Shown: positions 1 through 7,434, counted from the stretch's first letter. The stretch is DNA of 17,275 nt from Amoeboradix gromovi (GCA_018985225.1 JADGIF010000148.1:1-17275), one strand, 5' to 3'. The notes: generated by a model not told the origin, from the sequence alone. Numbers and translations: made by a program.

Positions 1-86
1 TCAGTCGCTGGTGTAGGGAGTCAACTGGCATTGTCTCTTTCCTGTGGATATTATCGGTTTCTATGAAGCAGGACTTCTAGTGAGAG
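1..86 (+). repeat. Relic repeat copy 1 (TnpB/Fanzor-like 3' end), cut by window edge
   Basis: This stretch aligns, with small gaps, to the reverse complement of 15825-15905. Shared blocks include GGCATTGTCT/AGCATTGCTA, CTGTGGATATT and GCAGGACTTCTAGTGAGAG against TCAGGGCTTTTAACGAGGAG. It shows only the 3' part of the repeat, after the zinc-ribbon coding part seen in the copy at 15825-16133. The right boundary falls at about position 86, after which the copies diverge. That is 26 bp before the MADS-box start codon, so the repeat may have supplied upstream sequence to that gene. Homology among copies is seen directly; the link to TnpB/Fanzor is inferred from the 15825-16133 copy. Confidence 0.5.
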
Positions 87-111
87 CCATGAAATTACGA
101 AACAGTTTTCA

Positions 112-378
112 ATGGGTAGACAAAAAATCCCAGTAAACGAAATTATCGTCGATGAACGAAGAAGACAGGTAACCTTGTGCAAAAGAAAAAAAGGATTGTT
201 CAAAAAAGCTATGGAATTGGTAAAATTGACTGGGGTGGACGTGGCAGTTATTATTTTAAATAATGACAAGGCTTATGGCTATTCAAATCGGAATGTTAAC
301 GACATAGTATCACAATACTCTAGTCAAACAAAGATTCCCGAGTTTGATGCAAATGTTAGCATTGGAAACCATTTTTAA
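112..378 (+). CDS. Short MADS-box transcription factor (MEF2-like box, 88 aa)
   Basis: A DNA-binding protein consisting almost only of a MADS box. Residues 1-60 match the MEF2-type consensus: MGRQKI start, DERRRQVT (residues 14-21), KRKKGLFKKAMEL (24-36), then a hydrophobic VAVIILNN strand. MADS proteins bind CArG-type A/T-rich sites as dimers in the nucleus. Only about 28 residues follow the basic/helix part, and there is no recognisable MEF2 or SAM extension, I/K domain or activation domain. It is therefore far shorter than animal MEF2 or SRF and may act as a minimal binding subunit or repressor. The ATG at 112 gives the canonical MGR start. An AATAAA lies at 382, four bases after the stop. 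A relic repeat ends 26 bp upstream. Confidence 0.85.
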   Translation: MGRQKIPVNEIIVDERRRQVTLCKRKKGLFKKAMELVKLTGVDVAVIILNNDKAYGYSNRNVNDIVSQYSSQTKIPEFDANVSIGNHF

Positions 379-381
379 TTT

Positions 382-393
382 AATAAATTTATT
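382..393. terminator. Bidirectional poly(A) signal palindrome AATAAATTTATT
   Basis: A perfect 12-bp palindrome reading AATAAA on both strands. It lies 3 bp after the MADS-box stop codon and 67 bp beyond the proposed stop of the minus-strand small gene at 461-623. One site could therefore serve both converging transcripts. The same palindrome recurs at 15044-15055, again between converging frames. Confidence 0.55.
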
Positions 394-460
394 TTTATAA
401 TTCGTGTAAGGACTATATTAGTAAAGCATTCAGTTGGTTGATCTAACTCTTCATTAATCT

Positions 461-623
461 TCAATTAATATTCTTCTTAATTTTAACAACTTACCTCTAT
501 TATTCTACTTACAATATGAATCTGCTTCTCTTCTAATTTGCTAGTATTAAACGAGTCCATTAGCTTATAAACCTGCTCTGCGTTCAAAGGTGCTTGCACT
601 TTTGTAGACAAATTGAAAAGCAT
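461..623 (-). CDS. Small hypothetical protein with candidate 19-nt intron (47 aa)
   Basis: On the minus strand an ATG at 623-621 opens 43 codons with coding-like composition (PLNAEQVYKLMDSFN, then KLEEKQIHIVSRIIE). I do not recognise the family. The frame then meets GTAAGTTGTTAAAATTAAG (494-476), 19 nt with GT..AG ends. Splicing it gives four more codons and a TGA (463-461), for 47 aa. Without splicing, a TAA at 485-483 gives 46 aa. The frame is also open without an ATG for about 50 bases upstream, so a 5' exon could exist. Support for a gene is the reading itself and the bidirectional poly(A) palindrome at 382-393. No homology was checked. Confidence 0.4.
476..494 (-). other. Candidate 19-nt intron in small gene
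   Basis: On the minus strand the sequence is GTAAGTTGTTAAAATTAAG: a perfect GTAAGT donor, an A/T-rich centre and an AG end. Its length equals that of the better supported intron at 12804-12822. Removing it changes only the last few residues of the small protein, so the protein gives no independent support. cDNA would decide. Confidence 0.3.
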
Positions 624-813
624 CGACCCTTGCTTTATCCTTTTTAATTTCAGATTCCTGAAATAAACCTGAGACTAAACTAGAAGCAAGAAGTTTAATG
701 CTTAGAGACCGCTATTTATTAAAGTTCAGTTTAATATATTTCTGACTCGTTCATTGGACGCAATCCAAATCATTCCACCTCAACGTTCAAAACCAATTAG
801 CCCCCATACAGAA

Positions 814-2130
814 ATGAATCAAAATATCGCGGTTTCGCTCTTTGCTGCATGTATTGGTACTTTTCATTTTGGATTTCACCTTGCAGAATTAAATGCTCCT
901 AGAACTCTAATACAATGTCAAAATGCTGCACAGTCCAACTGCATAAACATGACAGATTTTGACTATTCTTTAATTACAGCTGTGTTTGCGATCGGCGGAC
1001 TAATAGGCACCCTATTAGCCAGTTTTCTAACCTATGGCAGAAGACCGCAATTATTTTTATCCGCTATTTTGACTATTGTTGGGTCATTGATTTTAACAAC
1101 TGGATCTCTTATATCCCTGTTAATTGTTGGAAGATTGGTTGTAGGAATTAGCGGTGGTTTAGCCCTATTTAATACTCCAATTTACATAAACGAAATATCA
1201 CCCTTACACTTGCGAGGTACTCTTGGGACAGTAAGTCAAATTGCTATCACGTTTGGAATATTCGTTGCATCTCTGTTGGGATACTTGCTTACAGAGTGGA
1301 GATATATCGTTGGATTTCCTGTTATTACTAGTTGGATTCAGATATTAGCCCTTTCGCGTTGTTATGAATCTCCAAAGTATCTTTTTAGGGCATCTGAGTC
1401 AAACAGAGACGATTCTAGATCGATTCTAGAGAAATTTAGGCCCTCTGGTTATGATACAATTCAAGAAATGGACTCCTGGCACCAAAAGTCTGACACTCTA
1501 GAAATCACGTTTATGGAGTTTTTACGCGACAAGGTATACCTAAAGCTACTTATTGGTATAGTTGCTGCTCATTCTAGTATGCAACTAACAGGTATAAATG
1601 TCGTTTTCTTTTATTCCGTTTCTATCCTAAAACAACTATTTGGAAATCAAGCAGCTTTTTATTCGCTGATCATTTCTGTGTACAACATTCTGTCTACGCT
1701 AATATCTTCTTTGTTAATAGAACGTGTAGGCCGCAAGAAGCTCTTGATGATTAGCATAGTCTGGACATCTGCTTCGCAATTGGGCTTGATGTTAAGTCTA
1801 ATTTGTAACATGCCAGCACTCGCACTAGTGTTCTTTATATCAATAGTTACTGGGTTTTCTGTTGGATTGTGTGTCATTCCTTTTATTCTAATCGGTGAGT
1901 TGTTTGATGGCATATCTGTCGAGTATGCAAATAGCGTAGCAAATCCTGTGAATTGGATTTCTACTTTTCTTGTTTCGTTTGGATTTATTCCCCTTACAGG
2001 GATTTTGAATGAATATGTATTTTTGATTTTCGTAGCATATGGAGCGATATCATTTTTCATAATGCTAAAATGTATTCCGGAAACTAAAGGGATTACACCT
2101 TCTGATTTGCAGAAGAGATTAAGACAATAA
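814..2130 (+). CDS. Sugar porter of the major facilitator superfamily (SLC2/GLUT-like)
   Basis: A 438-residue membrane protein with the layout of a 12-helix sugar porter, expected to move hexoses across the plasma membrane. Family motifs appear in order: a GRRPQLF loop after helix 2, GRLVVGISGGLALFNTP and the EISPLHLRG loop at helices 4-5, ESPKYLF at the start of the central loop, QLTGINVVFFYS at helix 7, ERVGRKK after helix 8, and PETKG near the C terminus. The open frame continues 5' of 814, but its only upstream candidate start is TTG at 754. ATG 814 (MNQNIAVSLFAACIG) leads straight into helix 1 and is chosen. The stop TAA lies inside overlapping AATAAA signals (2126-2135). CWC15 starts 33 bp downstream. 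Substrate cannot be told from sequence. Confidence 0.9.
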   Translation: MNQNIAVSLFAACIGTFHFGFHLAELNAPRTLIQCQNAAQSNCINMTDFDYSLITAVFAIGGLIGTLLASFLTYGRRPQLFLSAILTIVGSLILTTGSLISLLIVGRLVVGISGGLALFNTPIYINEISPLHLRGTLGTVSQIAITFGIFVASLLGYLLTEWRYIVGFPVITSWIQILALSRCYESPKYLFRASESNRDDSRSILEKFRPSGYDTIQEMDSWHQKSDTLEITFMEFLRDKVYLKLLIGIVAAHSSMQLTGINVVFFYSVSILKQLFGNQAAFYSLIISVYNILSTLISSLLIERVGRKKLLMISIVWTSASQLGLMLSLICNMPALALVFFISIVTGFSVGLCVIPFILIGELFDGISVEYANSVANPVNWISTFLVSFGFIPLTGILNEYVFLIFVAYGAISFFIMLKCIPETKGITPSDLQKRLRQ

Positions 2131-2135
2131 ATAAA
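2126..2135 (+). terminator. Overlapping AATAAA signals across the sugar-porter stop
   Basis: AATAAATAAA holds two overlapping AATAAA hexamers (2126-2131 and 2130-2135). The stop codon TAA (2128-2130) is inside the first. CWC15 begins at 2164, so the 3' UTR and the next promoter must be tiny or overlap. Confidence 0.5.
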
Positions 2136-2163
2136 TTTGTTTAAAGAATATCCTTCTTGTTTG

Positions 2164-2577
2164 ATGTCGAATCCTGCAAAAGGTGGAACACGACTGGATG
2201 ATTTTGACTTCAAACATACCTTTAAAGGCAAGAATGATTTGTTAAATGAACTAAAAATGAAGGAAAGAGATGCTCGTAAAGAATTAATAGAAGAAACAAT
2301 AAATGGTGAAAAATTGGTGGATTACGAAAGTAGCACAGAGGAAAGCAATAATACAGCGAGTGAAGATACAGACAGTAGCGACAATTTAGAAGATTTACTA
2401 ACAGAACTAGAACACAAGGAGCCCGTGAACATTGAATCACAATTTAAATTAAAACGGAAATGGGACGAAGACGTTGTGTTCAGCAACACGCCATCTGCAC
2501 CAAAGAAAGCCAAACATATTAACGATAAACTGAATAGCGCAGAACATATTAAGTTCATGTCAAAGCTATTCAAATGA
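2164..2577 (+). CDS. CWC15: CWC15/Cwf15 family spliceosome protein
   Basis: A 137-residue acidic, probably disordered protein. Cwc15 belongs to the Prp19-associated (NineTeen-related) complex and is a core part of the activated spliceosome. The C terminus carries the family signature: LKRKWDEDVVFSN, then a lysine-rich stretch, then a last block ending KFMSKLFK, matching the RRWDDDVVF....EFHKKFMEKYIK pattern I know from animal and yeast Cwc15. Before it lies the acidic DTDSSDNLEDLLTELE block, like the DDDTAALLAELE of the family. It is shorter than the roughly 175-230 residues usual for the family, with a reduced N terminus (SNPAKGG). The frame extends to a TTG at 2137, but ATG 2164 is chosen. 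KTI12 starts 40 bp after the stop. Confidence 0.85.
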   Translation: MSNPAKGGTRLDDFDFKHTFKGKNDLLNELKMKERDARKELIEETINGEKLVDYESSTEESNNTASEDTDSSDNLEDLLTELEHKEPVNIESQFKLKRKWDEDVVFSNTPSAPKKAKHINDKLNSAEHIKFMSKLFK

Positions 2578-2612
2578 ATTGCATTGGAAATTTATTAAAC
2601 ACGGATAAAAGA

Positions 2613-2618
2613 AATAAA
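2613..2618 (+). terminator. AATAAA overlapping the KTI12 start codon
   Basis: The hexamer AATAAA at 2613-2618 shares its last A with the KTI12 ATG (2618-2620). It is 35 bp past the CWC15 stop and so is a plausible CWC15 poly(A) signal. A variant ATTAAA also lies at 2594-2599 and may be used instead. Confidence 0.35.
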
Positions 2619-3679
2619 TGCCGTTAATCACAATAACCGGCTATCCTTCTTCTGGAAAGTCTACAAGATCCAGGCAGCTTAAGCAGTTGCTTCGCAGATA
2701 CGCAAATGAATCTGTAGAATATAAAAAACAAGAGCTATTTGGGTCTACTGACATGATAGACCCAATGTCTCGATTTTTTGAACCGCAAATGACAATCAAA
2801 GAAGAAAGCACAATAGCCGAATTAGACAAAAACACCCTAGATCCAATTGAGTGTGAGTCTGTGGTTTTCAATGGCCATAAATTTCAAGTTATAATTTTGA
2901 GTGATGAGTCGTTGCATATTGATGTCAATTTGTATGAAAATTCTTTTTCAGAAAAACAGGCACGCGCGACTCTGTTAAGCGCTGTAGAGAGACACCTTAC
3001 CCCCGATACTATTGTAATTTGCGATGCATTAAACTATATTAAAGGTTTTCGCTACCAGTTGTCTTGCATAGCTCGCGCAGTAGGCACTCAATGGTGTGTT
3101 CTTCATGTTGATACTCCTGCCTCAATTTCGAAAGGCTGGAACAGCAAGTACTCTGATCGGTTGTTTGATAACCTTATTTATCGCTATGAAGAGCCAGTAG
3201 CTTCAAACAGATGGGACTCTCCATTATTTACTCTGGTATATTCTAAGTGCCTATACAGCAGTGATATGCCGCTTAATTCAGCCGATCATGCACCATTAAT
3301 TGACATTTGTGACTTCGTTTTTGGTGGTACCGCTAAAACTCAAAATTTTTCTACCGTCCATAAGCCTGTTTGCGATTCCAATTATCTGCAGGTCTTGAAC
3401 AAAACGACGATGCAGGTAGTGAAGGATGTGTTAAAAATATCAAATACAATTCCGGGTGCGGAAATTAAGCTGTATTCTAATCTTGATGTTGTGTTTATTA
3501 TGCCATTGAGAGTATCTAAACAAAAGTTAAAAGGGTTGCAAAGGTCATTTGTTAATTTAAGAACTAACAATTGCGCAAATGTCTCAGACATCAACTCAGA
3601 AAACGATGAAAATCTTAAAACCCTGTTTATTGAATATTTAAATGAAAGTTTAGAAGAAGTGAATAAAAATTTAGCGTAA
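2618..3679 (+). CDS. KTI12: KTI12-like P-loop protein (Elongator-associated, tRNA modification)
   Basis: A 353-residue P-loop protein. Kti12 is an ATPase that binds Elongator and tRNA and is needed for wobble-uridine modification in tRNA anticodons (L-PSTK/KTI12 family). Directly seen: the typical start MPLITITGYPSSGKSTRSRQ, with Walker A GYPSSGKST at residues 8-16; the family block DALNYIKGFRYQLSCIAR near residues 138-155, where DxLNYIKGxRYxLxCxAR is the usual pattern; and a downstream RYEEP segment. Length is close to that of yeast and animal members. The C-terminal third is more divergent. The stop lies 12 bp from the stop of the convergent IPI3-like gene, with AATAAA at 3683-3688 between them. 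Confidence 0.9.
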   Translation: MPLITITGYPSSGKSTRSRQLKQLLRRYANESVEYKKQELFGSTDMIDPMSRFFEPQMTIKEESTIAELDKNTLDPIECESVVFNGHKFQVIILSDESLHIDVNLYENSFSEKQARATLLSAVERHLTPDTIVICDALNYIKGFRYQLSCIARAVGTQWCVLHVDTPASISKGWNSKYSDRLFDNLIYRYEEPVASNRWDSPLFTLVYSKCLYSSDMPLNSADHAPLIDICDFVFGGTAKTQNFSTVHKPVCDSNYLQVLNKTTMQVVKDVLKISNTIPGAEIKLYSNLDVVFIMPLRVSKQKLKGLQRSFVNLRTNNCANVSDINSENDENLKTLFIEYLNESLEEVNKNLA

Positions 3680-3682
3680 TTT

Positions 3683-3688
3683 AATAAA
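3683..3688 (+). terminator. AATAAA in the 12-bp KTI12/IPI3 convergent gap
   Basis: This is the KTI12 poly(A) signal, 3 bp after its stop codon. For the convergent minus-strand gene, the nearest AATAAA beyond its stop (TTTATT on plus at 3626-3631) lies inside the KTI12 coding region. The two mature transcripts probably overlap at their 3' ends. Confidence 0.5.
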
Positions 3689-3691
3689 CTT

Positions 3692-4591
3692 TTACTTTTC
3701 CAGTACCATTTCTATGAATGATTCCGGGTCATTCAGAACTTGATCCACAATCAGTATTTTATTCACGGGCCGAACTGTTTTAGATAGAATTGGCAACTGC
3801 TTCTTACCAATTAGTGTCTTAAACATAGGCAGCAAAGCAATCCCACATATGTTATCGGCATTCTTCTGATAAACTAAATCGCCCTGAAGACTAAACTCAT
3901 AACATGAACTACTAGTACTGCAAACAACATTTTGGCCTTTCCATAATATGTGCTTGCAATCCTCAACTGTTTTCAAGAGTCTGAAAACTTTGTTCTTAAA
4001 CGTACCAACTTCACCATTAACTAGAACAACGCATATGCCATAAATTCCGATGTCAAAATCTACTATACCGTACTCCAAAGTGACATCCTGAATCAGCTTG
4101 TTTTTGTAGCATTTGAGATGCTTATCAGCTGAAGAGATATAAAAAACACTATCCCATAACTTGATTTGAGAAACACCTAAAGAATGCATAAATTCATCAA
4201 CACAAGTGAAAGAGTTAGACAGTATTTGATCTAAATACCACACTTTCACAGAGCCATCTGAGCATCCAGTTAGCAAGTAATACTCGTTATGTTCAATACC
4301 AGTTATCATCTGATAATGTGCTTCAAAAGTACAAAGCAGGTCTCCTTTCAAATTATAAATCAGCACTTTGCCTGTAACAGTCCCAAGAATTAAATAGTCC
4401 CTCAAGTTCATGCAGCTCAGTGAAGGTATGCTGACCATTTTTACTTGACCATGCCAATTTTGAATTGTGATTGTATTGTCATGATAACTAATTATATATT
4501 TATTGCTCATTTGCAAAAGACTGCTGCTTGTGTTAAAAGTCCTTTCCTTTGTGATTATTTGCGATGTTGTATGAATTGCAACGATATTCAT
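3692..4591 (-). CDS. WD-repeat protein, probably IPI3/WDR18-like
   Basis: A 299-residue WD40 protein. The most telling segment is near residues 91-125: CTFEAHYQMITGIEH followed by LLTGCSDGSVKVWYLDQIL. This fits the AHY..(I/V)T and SGS.DG.V.VW.L..L blocks of Ipi3/WDR18. That protein is part of the Rix1 complex, which helps mature pre-60S ribosomes and loads the Rea1 ATPase in the nucleus. The last repeats and tail are much shorter than yeast Ipi3 (about 555 aa) or human WDR18 (about 432). ATG 4591 gives an N terminus that aligns with Ipi3 and has a good A-rich context (accaATG); a second ATG lies at 4510. The gene diverges from the TAF1C-like gene with little or no spacing. Another small WD protein remains possible. 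Confidence 0.6.
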   Translation of the reverse strand: MNIVAIHTTSQIITKERTFNTSSSLLQMSNKYIISYHDNTITIQNWHGQVKMVSIPSLSCMNLRDYLILGTVTGKVLIYNLKGDLLCTFEAHYQMITGIEHNEYYLLTGCSDGSVKVWYLDQILSNSFTCVDEFMHSLGVSQIKLWDSVFYISSADKHLKCYKNKLIQDVTLEYGIVDFDIGIYGICVVLVNGEVGTFKNKVFRLLKTVEDCKHILWKGQNVVCSTSSSCYEFSLQGDLVYQKNADNICGIALLPMFKTLIGKKQLPILSKTVRPVNKILIVDQVLNDPESFIEMVLEK

Positions 4592-4624
4592 TGGTTTGAT
4601 CCTTTGTTATTAAACGCAGGGTTA

Positions 4625-6256
4625 ATGCTTCCAGACTGCAAACCGATAGATCTCGATTATTTCAGTTCGACGCAGGATGGGTTCATTGGTAGTGTTTATG
4701 GTGACGGTTCTACCGGATTAATCTTCAGTCCCCCATTTAGGATTCATATGGGAACCCATTTGAATCGCGGTGATCGACAATTTATTTTAAACGAAATGAG
4801 ACAGAAATATACTGCAGAGTATTTGTATTTAGATAGGATTACCCAAACAGAATATGTTGATAATGAAAAACTGCTAGAGTACCAAAGTCGCTTGTATTAT
4901 CCACTGTACAATCGCTTATATTTAAGTTACAACAACCTTGAATTTCACTCAGATAGCATATGTAGTAGTACTGTTTATGATATTCAAGTTCAAAAGGAAA
5001 CGCTCTTCGCGAGACTAATGTCATCAGTAGTGTACTTCCCAATCTCAGATCCAAAAAAGGTTCGCTATACAAATCAGTCCAGTTTATTATTAGACGTACT
5101 ACCTGATGAAATTTATGATACTCTTTATTTAGGAATTAATAACTATTACCTTAAGATATTTGATCTAGAACATAACAAAAAGATTCGGTCATTTGCTTTC
5201 AAAACATGCTCCAGTGATATACCATTGCCTTACAAGTGGTGCTGCATACAACCTGGTACTTGGCAATTTGAAAAATACTTTGTGAATGAAAAATATATTT
5301 ATCTGGTGGATATTCGCGAGAATCAAGCAAACGCACTTGTGAACCTAAAGCATCTGAAGTACTTTGGATTTAAGAAGTGTAGTGACATGAACTACGTCAG
5401 TTTAGACAGCGATTCTGTGAATCTGTACGACACTCGAATGATATCTACCCCCTTATTATCTCGCAATCACGAAATAAGGAACATGGCGCCCAGATTGTAT
5501 GATGTTAGCATGGCTAAAAATATTCTTTCAGTTCTTGTCGGATCGTTTTCGTATCCAAGCTTGCGTGTTATTGAATTTGAAGAATCTAATAAATGGCATG
5601 TCAATTACAACATAAAAGAAAGTGATGTCTACCCATTTGATGGCGATCATTTTGCTTACTGGGACAACAAAGATACTTCTCATTTAAAGCTTCTTTCCGC
5701 CACGTATAAGAATAAAGAGGATATAATATTGGTTTATAACGATGGCACCCAATGCAATGCTAAGATGAATCGCAAAGAAACTGAATGCTCAAAATTGCCA
5801 GTTTGTTATTCAAGTAAGTTGAAATATGAAGAAGTCGTGGAAGAGAGTTTGATATTGAACGACACAAACATTGTTGGCTCATTGAAATCAGACGAATTTG
5901 ATACTGATTATAAGAAAGCCTTGCCTTTAAAATTTTTCAAGAATGATAGAATAAGAAAATTATTATCAAAACGGCTGGAAAATGACTCAACAGATTTAGA
6001 AACATTACCATGGGATACTGTGGAGATGCCGAGTGAAATGGCATTGATAATTAGTTATCCTGATAACCCTAATAAAATGGTATGGAAATTTGCTCAGAGA
6101 TTCAAGCAAATGATGGCACAAAATGAATCCTGCTATAGTACACTAATAAACTTTCAGGAGACTGGATTTTCCACAAATCTTCCCTCAATTGTGAACACAT
6201 CTGCGTTCAAACTTCAAAAACCTGTGAAAAAGAAGAAGAAGAGAAAGCTTGTTTAA
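4625..6256 (+). CDS. TAF1C/RRN6-like RNA polymerase I initiation factor subunit (tentative)
   Basis: A protein of about 543 residues. TAF1C/Rrn6 is the beta-propeller-bearing subunit of the SL1/core factor that recruits RNA polymerase I to rDNA promoters. Seen here: a segment reading TWQFEKYFVNEKYIYLVDIR, then a Y-x-S-L-D-S...V-N-L-Y-D-T-R...P-L-L-S-R-N-H stretch, which resembles two blade motifs of TAF1C (LLDLR and LVDER..PLL.W.H). The C terminus is strongly basic (PVKKKKKRKLV), as in Rrn6 and TAF1C. Similarity is from memory and weak. In-frame ATGs lie at 4451, 4481, 4571 and 4625. The first two sit deep inside the antisense IPI3-like gene, and 4571 would overlap its start by 21 bp, so 4625 is the conservative choice. 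The stop TAA is fused to AATAAA (6255-6260). Confidence 0.5.
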   Translation: MLPDCKPIDLDYFSSTQDGFIGSVYGDGSTGLIFSPPFRIHMGTHLNRGDRQFILNEMRQKYTAEYLYLDRITQTEYVDNEKLLEYQSRLYYPLYNRLYLSYNNLEFHSDSICSSTVYDIQVQKETLFARLMSSVVYFPISDPKKVRYTNQSSLLLDVLPDEIYDTLYLGINNYYLKIFDLEHNKKIRSFAFKTCSSDIPLPYKWCCIQPGTWQFEKYFVNEKYIYLVDIRENQANALVNLKHLKYFGFKKCSDMNYVSLDSDSVNLYDTRMISTPLLSRNHEIRNMAPRLYDVSMAKNILSVLVGSFSYPSLRVIEFEESNKWHVNYNIKESDVYPFDGDHFAYWDNKDTSHLKLLSATYKNKEDIILVYNDGTQCNAKMNRKETECSKLPVCYSSKLKYEEVVEESLILNDTNIVGSLKSDEFDTDYKKALPLKFFKNDRIRKLLSKRLENDSTDLETLPWDTVEMPSEMALIISYPDNPNKMVWKFAQRFKQMMAQNESCYSTLINFQETGFSTNLPSIVNTSAFKLQKPVKKKKKRKLV

Positions 6257-6260
6257 TAAA
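6255..6260 (+). terminator. AATAAA overlapping the TAF1C-like stop
   Basis: The last two bases of the TAA stop (6254-6256) are the first two of AATAAA (6255-6260). SSU72 starts 63 bp after this stop. Confidence 0.5.
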
Positions 6261-6319
6261 CCAATTTTTTATTTCAATAGTTTAAAAGAAAATTTGCTCG
6301 ATACACGAGGGAACTTTTA

Positions 6320-6907
6320 ATGACTGGAGTAAAGTTTGCAGTAGTTTGTGCTAGTAACTTCAATCGAAGTATGGAAGGCCACTGCGTAATGCTGGATGCA
6401 GAACTCGATGTAAAGTCATACGGAACCGGAACTAGTTGCAAGTTGCCGGGTAAAAAGCAAAATCAACCAAACATTTACAAATATGGAGAAGCCACTTATC
6501 AGGAGATATATGAAGATTTGGAAAAGCAGGATCTTGAGTTTTATACCAACAATGGATTGATTAAGATGGTTGACAGAAATAGAAAGATCAAAGAGAGACC
6601 GGAAAAGTTTCAAATTAGCGCGAAGAATCATAAGTTTGATGTCATTATATGCTGCGAAGAAAGGGTTTTTGATGCAGTTATTGAGGATTTGGCCAGTAGA
6701 GAATACAGCAACCATCCTGTTCATGTTTTAAATGTTGAAATAAAAGACAATGCTGAGCAAGCTAAACTTGGTGGTGAAATAATTAGAGAGCTGGCTTTGA
6801 GCTTTGAGAAAAGTAGTAACATACACACTGAAGGATTCAAAATTGTTACAGAAACAAAGTCGAAATACTTAAATACAAGATTTATGTACTGCGTTTCAAT
6901 AAACTAA
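6320..6907 (+). CDS. SSU72: SSU72 RNA polymerase II CTD phosphatase
   Basis: A full-length 195-residue Ssu72. It removes phosphate from Ser5 (and Ser7) of the RNA polymerase II C-terminal domain and works with the cleavage/polyadenylation factor in 3' end formation and transcription termination. The active-site loop VCASNFNRSMEGH holds the CX5R signature (Cys10, Arg16). Further blocks match the family: SYGTGTSCKLPG, the Y...YEDL..QD..FYTNNGL segment, DRN..IKERPEKFQ, ICCEERVFDAVIEDL, and HVLNVEIKDN with its conserved aspartate. The C terminus ends FMYCVSIN, like the FLHTVCFY of animal proteins, so nothing is missing. ATG 6320 gives the usual short N terminus. An AATAAA (6898-6903) lies inside the last codons. 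Such tight 3' ends are of interest given this protein's job. Confidence 0.97.
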   Translation: MTGVKFAVVCASNFNRSMEGHCVMLDAELDVKSYGTGTSCKLPGKKQNQPNIYKYGEATYQEIYEDLEKQDLEFYTNNGLIKMVDRNRKIKERPEKFQISAKNHKFDVIICCEERVFDAVIEDLASREYSNHPVHVLNVEIKDNAEQAKLGGEIIRELALSFEKSSNIHTEGFKIVTETKSKYLNTRFMYCVSIN

Positions 6908-7434
6908 GAGTTATCTACTTTTTCTTTCGATTGCTATTATTCGCACTATCTATTATGGTACTACCTGAAATCTCTAACACCTTCTACAAAAAATTGATGG
7001 CACTTGGAAATATCCCATATATTAAGATTTCATTATCCGAAAAGCCCTTGAAAACACTTGCTTTTTAGTTCTATACTCATACGCAAATATAACCAGAGTG
7101 ATTTACCAAGCGCATACTCTTGTTTCTTACTGCAATGCCACAATGACCCTTTCTGTTTCGCGTATGACTGTCGTTGCCATATAAACCTTCTTTCGTCACT
7201 TTATTTCTCTACCACCGTATTTTAACTAGCGGCTTTCCTGGACAGGTTCCCTATACATCAGATTCACCTTATTGAGTTTGGTTCTGCTACAAAAGAAGGA
7301 TGGGACCTATGATGGTCTGATAAGATCTACATACCACAATCTTGTGCCTTTTTGGTGGAATTTGGACTTCTGATATGTTTGTATCTTTTTCTTGTTATCA
7401 TCCGCTTTTACCCCCAGTCTGCTATTCATACAAA
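6908..7434. other. 527-bp gap: no clear gene; possible small frame and transposase scrap
   Basis: I find no recognisable gene here. A short plus-strand frame at 6955-7068 (ATG to TAG, 37 aa, containing ALGNIPYIKISLSEKP) is open but unsupported. A plus-strand frame without a start at 7260-7373 contains DGTYDGLIRSTYHNLVPFW. This faintly resembles the DG..D....Y...L...LPF stretch between the second and third catalytic residues of Tc1/mariner transposases. A second in-frame ATG for COQ6 (7375) also lies here and would add 20 residues without acidic side chains. No tRNA or snRNA fold was recognised. Confidence 0.3.

Noticed and set aside
754-813. TTG start extending the sugar porter by 20 residues
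   Set aside because: TTG is an unlikely start in a eukaryote; ATG 814 gives the normal N terminus. The same reasoning rejects TTG starts at 2137, 4445, 7342 and 9769.
1659-2231. 190-aa minus-strand frame
   Set aside because: It is antisense to the sugar-porter gene, has no family motifs, and the sense frame has clear ones.
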